Assembly (NCBI RefSeq): GCF_040939455.1
Contig: NC_134108.1
Coordinates: 89,634,001-89,698,000, forward strand
Direction of reading: 5' to 3'
Length of the DNA stretch: 64,000 nucleotides
Origin: Microcebus murinus
Lineage: Eukaryota; Chordata; Mammalia; Primates; Cheirogaleidae
The notes beneath the pieces are model-generated. The model did not search any database, was not told the origin of the DNA, and saw nothing but the letters and a program-made list of their open reading frames with translations. A program made the translations under genes and the position numbers. Below, piece after piece: positions 58,826 through 64,000 of the stretch. How positions within the stretch are numbered: position 1 is the stretch's first letter; each line of letters begins with the position of its first letter.

Positions 58826-61800
58826 AGTGGTATTCTCCTTGAAGAATATTGTGTCTAGCCTATAAAGGTGAGCTTTCTAAATCATGTTCCTGGCATACAC
58901 ATCAGGGATAAGTTAAACAAGTTAGGCTGGATATTGTTTTTATTTCAGGGGAATTCTGCCTGGGGTGCTAGAAGACAGAGAATGTGATGAGTTAGTTCAG
59001 CTGTGAACTCTAACGTCCTATTGGCTTGCTTCATTGCAAAAGAAAAAAAAAAGGCAATCAAAACTCTCTTTTTAAAAAGGACTTCTTCTTATGAACAGCT
59101 TTAAGATTAAAAGAAGAAATAGACAGTTTAGTTTCTTTTTAATAACAGTTGGATGTATCCCCTACGAAATAATAGAGGAGTCTGACTTTGCTAATGTTTG
59201 TTTAAAAGGAGGTGTTGACTAGATTTCAGCTTGCAAGTAGGAGTGTCTAGTCAGTGTTTTCCTTTCTACACGGAAAGTTAACAGCACTCTGACACATCAC
59301 AGTTTGTACGGAGAGAGTTTAGGGAACTATAGCACAGTTCTCCCGCAGAATGATGGGGCAGCTCATGAACAATGATCAAGACTGGAACGCAAAGCTGGTG
59401 GGACTGATGTGCTGTATGGGTTAGTAGTATTACCTGCGATATCACTTTCATGTTTTTAGAATTGGAAAGGGAAAGTTACGCTACCTGCTTTGGTTTGCAT
59501 GGCGAGAGTTTAGCAGACTGTGGGGCACCTTTTAGAAATCCAGACTGGAATCAGGACAATTTCTGAGGCTTCTTGTTAGAACTTTCCCCCCACTATTTTT
59601 GCACATAGGACATGTATTGATATAGTCTCAATATTTACTATGTGTATGATACTAAATGCGTTTAGCTTTGATTGGATTTTACTGAAAACCAGTCCGTGTA
59701 GGTTGTAGTAACCAGTGTTCTTTTTGCACATTTGTTTTTTCCCCCCAAATTCTTGATATTTTGCATTCAGTGTCATTACGTATTTTCAGCCATGTTTTAA
59801 TTTATAAGGGTGAACATAAATACATGTTTTCATTTAAAACTTCATCTGTAAATGAAGTAATTTTCAAATAGAGGAATGTTATAGAACTTCATTTGGAATA
59901 ATAACTGGATAGTCTATACAACCAATAGAGTTGGTTAAAATCACAGGAATGATTTTCCCTTTTTGTTGTCATAGCAACATTGCCCTAAATATAAATCTCT
60001 GTGTTAGACATCCCTGACTGAAATGACATAAAGAACCATTTATGAGATTTGTAATTGGAAAATTAGATGGTGTAATCTGGAATACTCCCTTTTGAAATAA
60101 TGCATAAGGAAAGTGGCATGATTTACAGTTTCCTTAGCCTTAAATTATTCCCTGACTGTGGGTTGATCTCTTGAAGAAAGTTGAGGTCCTTAAAATTCAC
60201 ATGAACTCCCTTCTCACTATTATAGCATTATAGGAACAGTACTTGAGTGGAACACATCTATGTTTATCATGGTTTAAAAGACAATGTTGACGATGTTACT
60301 GTTAGAAAACAGTATCGGAATTTATGATTTATGTGTGCTAGTTAGCTTCAGTCTTTGTGTCTTACTCATGTACTTTAGTTGTAGATCGTAATTCCCAGAT
60401 TCTAGCTCAGTATTATCTTCCAAATATTTAGCACCATCTCTCATCCTTAGCAGTTCATTTGAGCCTCTAGCATAACCTGCTAGAGGTTAAAATAAAATAA
60501 ATTATTTTATTAAGTCTGCTTTCTCGATATACTCCTTTGGGTAAGAAATTAGCCACTTCATCTTTAGAACCTATGTTTTACTTCTTCATGTTCCTTAAAA
60601 TATAAGACAAGTTTTTATTAATTTAGAAAGTAAGAAATCTATTTTTTTAACCGTTATGTACACAAGAGGAAAAGAGTTTATATAATACACATAATGTGAT
60701 GTGAAATTTAATGGAATAGGGTAGATTTGTAAGAGCTCATGTTATTACATGATGATTAGATAAATTAATAAAATTTTGGAGGATAGTTAACAGGAGTGCC
60801 TAAAAATAGAAGTATTTTTTAACTTGATATAGAAACTATCTATTCTTGAATTATAAAGATTTTAAATTATTAATACATTTTATTTATTTTTTTCTTGAGG
60901 ATTTAACCTCAGGGTCCTAGCATATTAATAGGATGGGAATAATATGGACATTACCCAGGAAGTAATTTTTTGTTGTTGTTGTTTGCTCTGTTTTCGTTTT
61001 GCTGGATGCTTAGAAAAGCACTGATGAAAATGTGCTATGAGTGCTAGACTTTGGCACAGAGCTTCCATTGTTTGCAGTCACTTGTCCAAAGTTCATCTCA
61101 CACAGCAGGGCCAGATTCCCCAGCTCCCTGTCTGCGACTGGGATGTGTTCAGTGCTTCCATTGGAAAGATGACAGTATCTTGGGGAAGCTGGAAGCCACT
61201 CTGGAGGGAATCACAATACTTGGGTCCTGACCATGCCTCTTTCAATATTAAATTACTAAATCAAGGTTTCTTTTTGGTGGAGAAATGTGCACATGGCTGG
61301 CTTCTGTCTTGCTACCCTACTTCTTCTCCCTCAAGCCCCATCTCAATGCCCTGGGCAGGGTTCTGTTGGTCCTTCTCTCTTCTGTGCTAGCTTCTGTGCT
61401 GAGTGCCACATCCTTTACTCAGTTGGTGTGCCTATCACACTGCCTTCCTGTCCCGTGTTCTCTCTGGGGGATGAGCTCCAGAGTCCAAGGCCAGTCCTCT
61501 TTCTCTCCAGCCTGGTGGTCCTAGCACCACCATGGCATTGGGCTTATCAAGGGACCTGAAAAGATGCTGGGATGAATGAGTAAATGAGGGACATATAGAA
61601 TCTAAATTTAATCAGTAAGGAGGCCTAGTAGATTGTTTCTCTTTCTTTGTTTTTGCTTTATGTGCAAATTAGTGATTTAGTTTCATTCTGACCTTTTTTG
61701 GAATAGTGAGGCAAAAAGACATTTAAGACATCATTATTGCTTTAAGAGATAAAGTTGTATATACTGCTGTATATAAGTAATTCTGCATTGTTTTCCTGAA

Positions 61801-62067
61801 TTGGATTGTCTTTTCTGAAACAGAATTAATTCTCATAGTGGGTGTCTATTTGTTGAGTGCCAAAAAGCACTGTGGCATCCAGTATGGTGTAGACAAAAGG
61901 TGAGTGAACTGTAGGTGATGCCCCTGAGGGCCCAACAGAGGAATTACTAAATATTTTGTGGATGATATTGTTGGTTAATAATTATTAACATCATTATTCT
62001 TGATATAGTAGTTATGAGCATAGTACCTGAGGGTTTTACATTTGGTAACTAGGCAAATATAAAATCT
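58826..62067. other. Long stretch with no recognised repeat or gene
   Basis: The longest uninterrupted non-repeat stretch in the window. AT-rich, with a moderately GC-rich patch at 61030-61560 containing overlapping frames of 79-117 codons and no recognised similarity. Poly(T) and GT-rich patches near 60969. Confidence 0.4.
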
Positions 62068-62364
62068 GGCTGAGTGTGGTGGCTAGGTCTGTAATCCCAG
62101 TGCTTTGAAAAGCCAAGGCAGGAGAATCACTTGAGGCCAGGAGTTTGAGAATCCTGAGCAACATAGGAAGACTCCATCACTACCAAAGAAAAAAAAAAAA
62201 ATTAGCCGTGAGTAGTGGTGTGCACCTGTATAGTCTCAGCTACCCTGGAGGCTGAATTGGGAAGATCTCTTGAGGCCGGGAGTTTAAGACTCCAGTGAGT
62301 CACAAACCACTGCTCTCTAGCCTAAATGGCAGAGTGAGACCTTATCTCTTAAAAAAAAAAAAAA
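62068..62364 (+). mobile_element. Old AluJ-like dimer, sense
   Basis: ggctgagtgtggtggctagg, gagaatcacttgaggccagg, an internal poly(A) and a terminal A14 run. Diverged; right arm linker cgtgagtagtggtgtgcacc. Confidence 0.85.
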
Positions 62365-62769
62365 TTCTGGGCTTTTATGTTCAGAATTTAGCAAGCATCT
62401 ACCTTCCAGGTCTGCTTTTTGCAACTCGTTCTCCAATTTTTTAATACTCAATGTTAAGTTAGGTAGACTAGAATTTTGGGGCACTGAAAAGGAGTTTGTT
62501 ACAGGCAGAAGCAAATGATAGGCTGTATTTAGGTATCTATTTGTTTCTCTCTGATAATGATAGGAAGTGGAAGGGGTTTCAAGGAGCTACTTTGGAGAAG
62601 AAATGCTTATGAAATACATACTAGGATATATGGTCCCCCAACCCCCTTCCTGTTGGCATGAAAGTGTAGGAGAACTCTAAGTAATATGCCATCATTGAGT
62701 CGTATCACAAAAAATTAAATATGAACAAACCATTGGATTGCTTTACTGACATTTCTTAACTACTTCCTT
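62365..62769. other. No recognised feature
   Basis: Unique sequence. Confidence 0.35.
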
Positions 62770-63520
62770 ATCATTGACCATTTTATATTTTTCTAAAACT
62801 TTTATTTTCCTTTTATAAACACTTTGATTTATAGCTTCATGGATATATTTTGTACACACCATGATTATAACTTTAGAATAAATTCTAGAAGTAGACTTTC
62901 AGAATAATTCTGCTGAATACCCTGGGAAAGGGTATATATATATGTTTAAAGCTTTTGATATATATTGGCAAACTGTCCTAGAACAGGGCTGTCCGGCAGA
63001 GCTTTGTTCTAGAGCAGCGTTGTCTGATAGAAATTTCTGTGATGATGGGACTGCTCCTTACCTGTGCTTTCCAATATGTTAGCCATTAGCTACGTGTTAC
63101 TATTGAGCACTTGAATTGTGACTGGTACAACAAAGGAACTGAGTTGTTAATTGTATTTTGCTTTATTTAATTTTGGTTTAAACTTAAATAACCATATGTG
63201 ACTAGTAGCTACAATATTGAACAGTATAGGTCTAGAAGATCTAAGTCAGATTACATTTCCATTGGCAATATATAAAATGTCTGCTCCCTATGTCCTTTTC
63301 AACATCATTTTTTTTTCATAAAATCTTGGCGATTTGATAGGTTAGAAAGCTTTATCTGTGTTATTATTTTATATTACTTGTTAGCGAAGTTGAATACCTA
63401 TGGACATTACATTTTTAAAAATAGATTTCTAGTCTGCTATTACCCAATTATATATTATATATAAAGATATATTTTTTCTTATTTCTGTTTCTTTCTGTAT
63501 TAATATTAGTAAACTTTGTC
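62770..63520 (-). mobile_element. Ancient L1M fragment, antisense, split by a hAT element
   Basis: aataaattctagaagtagac and tatattggcaaactgtccta to the left of the hAT element, and attacatttccattggcaat to its right, are one antisense L1M interrupted at 62985-63229. The right limit is uncertain. Confidence 0.65.
62985..63229. mobile_element. MER3-like hAT (Charlie) MITE with a duplicated end
   Basis: The main element is 63015-63229, from cagcgttgtctgatagaaat to gaacagtatag. Its flanks, ttctagag (63007-63014) and gtctagaa (63230-63237), match at 6 of 8 positions. Directly upstream, 62985-63006 is a second, diverged copy of the same left terminus (cagggctgtccggcagagct), preceded by tcctagaa, again like the flanks. 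So the left end and its target-like 8-mer are present twice. Confidence 0.75.
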
Positions 63521-63660
63521 TTTTTTGTATATGATTTCACCAGTTGATTTGTTTTTTCATATTTTTGTTTATATTCAAATTATTGTTTGGAACATAAATT
63601 CTTTTAATAAATAAGACAAGCATTTTTAAAGAAACCGTAGTTCCATTATACTAGCTTAAA

Positions 63661-63860
63661 GGGGTCCTGGGCTAAAGAATGAGGAGGAAAAGAGATGAAG
63701 AAAGAGAGTGAGATATTTTTCATTGCCTGAGAAAGGATGGAGAAAATCTGAATTGTGATGGGAGAGGAAGGAAGACCATCAGGGAAAGAGAAAAGGATGT
63801 CTTATCTCCAGGTGCAGAAAGGAGGAAAGAAGGAAACAAGAAAATAGGGAATTTCTGTCT
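63661..63860 (+). repeat. GA-rich low-complexity stretch
   Basis: Purines dominate (gaggaggaaaagagatgaag and similar) with a short TTTTTC break and other mixed interruptions. Not a pure repeat. Confidence 0.7.
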
Positions 63861-64000
63861 AGAAGTGGGGAGGAAGAAGGTAATTTAGTTTTGAATGTTA
63901 GCTCTAGGTGTTGGATAATTATTGATTCTCCTTTGAAATAATAACTTATATGAACCAGAGAATTCTAATTGCTCTTTCTCCTTAAACCAGAAGAAGCCTT

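Overview
This 64 kb window is nuclear DNA of a primate, most likely a strepsirrhine (lemur or relative). The best evidence is its Alu elements. Most of the 14 copies share a distinctive A-rich linker (ttggccaattaatttcttt in antisense copies) that is typical of strepsirrhine Alus. Two L1 3' ends of a matching type are also present, together with DNA transposons that still hold many CpGs. I found no protein-coding exon I can defend, no tRNA, rRNA or snRNA gene, no CRISPR array and nothing microbial. The window reads as a large intron or an intergenic stretch, and the sequence alone does not say which.

Layout. 0-5.6 kb is mostly AT-rich unique DNA with a young hAT element at its left end and a small CpG-rich unique patch near 4.4 kb. 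5.6-12 kb holds two Alus, an ancient L1 and several MIRs. 13.15-15.52 kb is an almost complete Tigger1 (pogo-like) transposon carrying a dead transposase gene. 16.3-21.9 kb is a nested LINE/Alu pile-up. 22.7-28.5 kb has MIRs, a 361 bp hAT element with target duplication, a short lemur-type L1 tail, an Alu with a long (ATTT)n tail, and a 448 bp TA-flanked pogo/Tc1-type element. 28.5-43 kb contains three MLT1-type LTRs, a 1.6 kb L1M, L2 and MIR copies, and an L1 that split a MIR. 44-53 kb has a G-quadruplex-like tract and a run of Alus with clear target duplications, one of them inside an older L1. 53.9-55.3 kb contains a striking local inverted duplication of a roughly 290 bp L1 fragment. 56-64 kb has a lemur-type L1 tail, MIRs, an old AluJ and a hAT element with a duplicated end inside an L1M.

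Nothing here works as a gene pathway. The sequence is a record of layered transposition: L2 and MIR first, then L1M/HAL1, MLT1 and MER elements with Tigger1, then Alu, lemur L1 and young DNA transposons. The items most worth a second look are the inverted duplication, the TA-flanked pogo-like element, the hAT elements with preserved CpGs, the hAT element with a doubled terminus, the poly(A)-only insertion scar and the CpG-rich unique patch. Repeat family names come from memory of consensus sequences; no database search was run.
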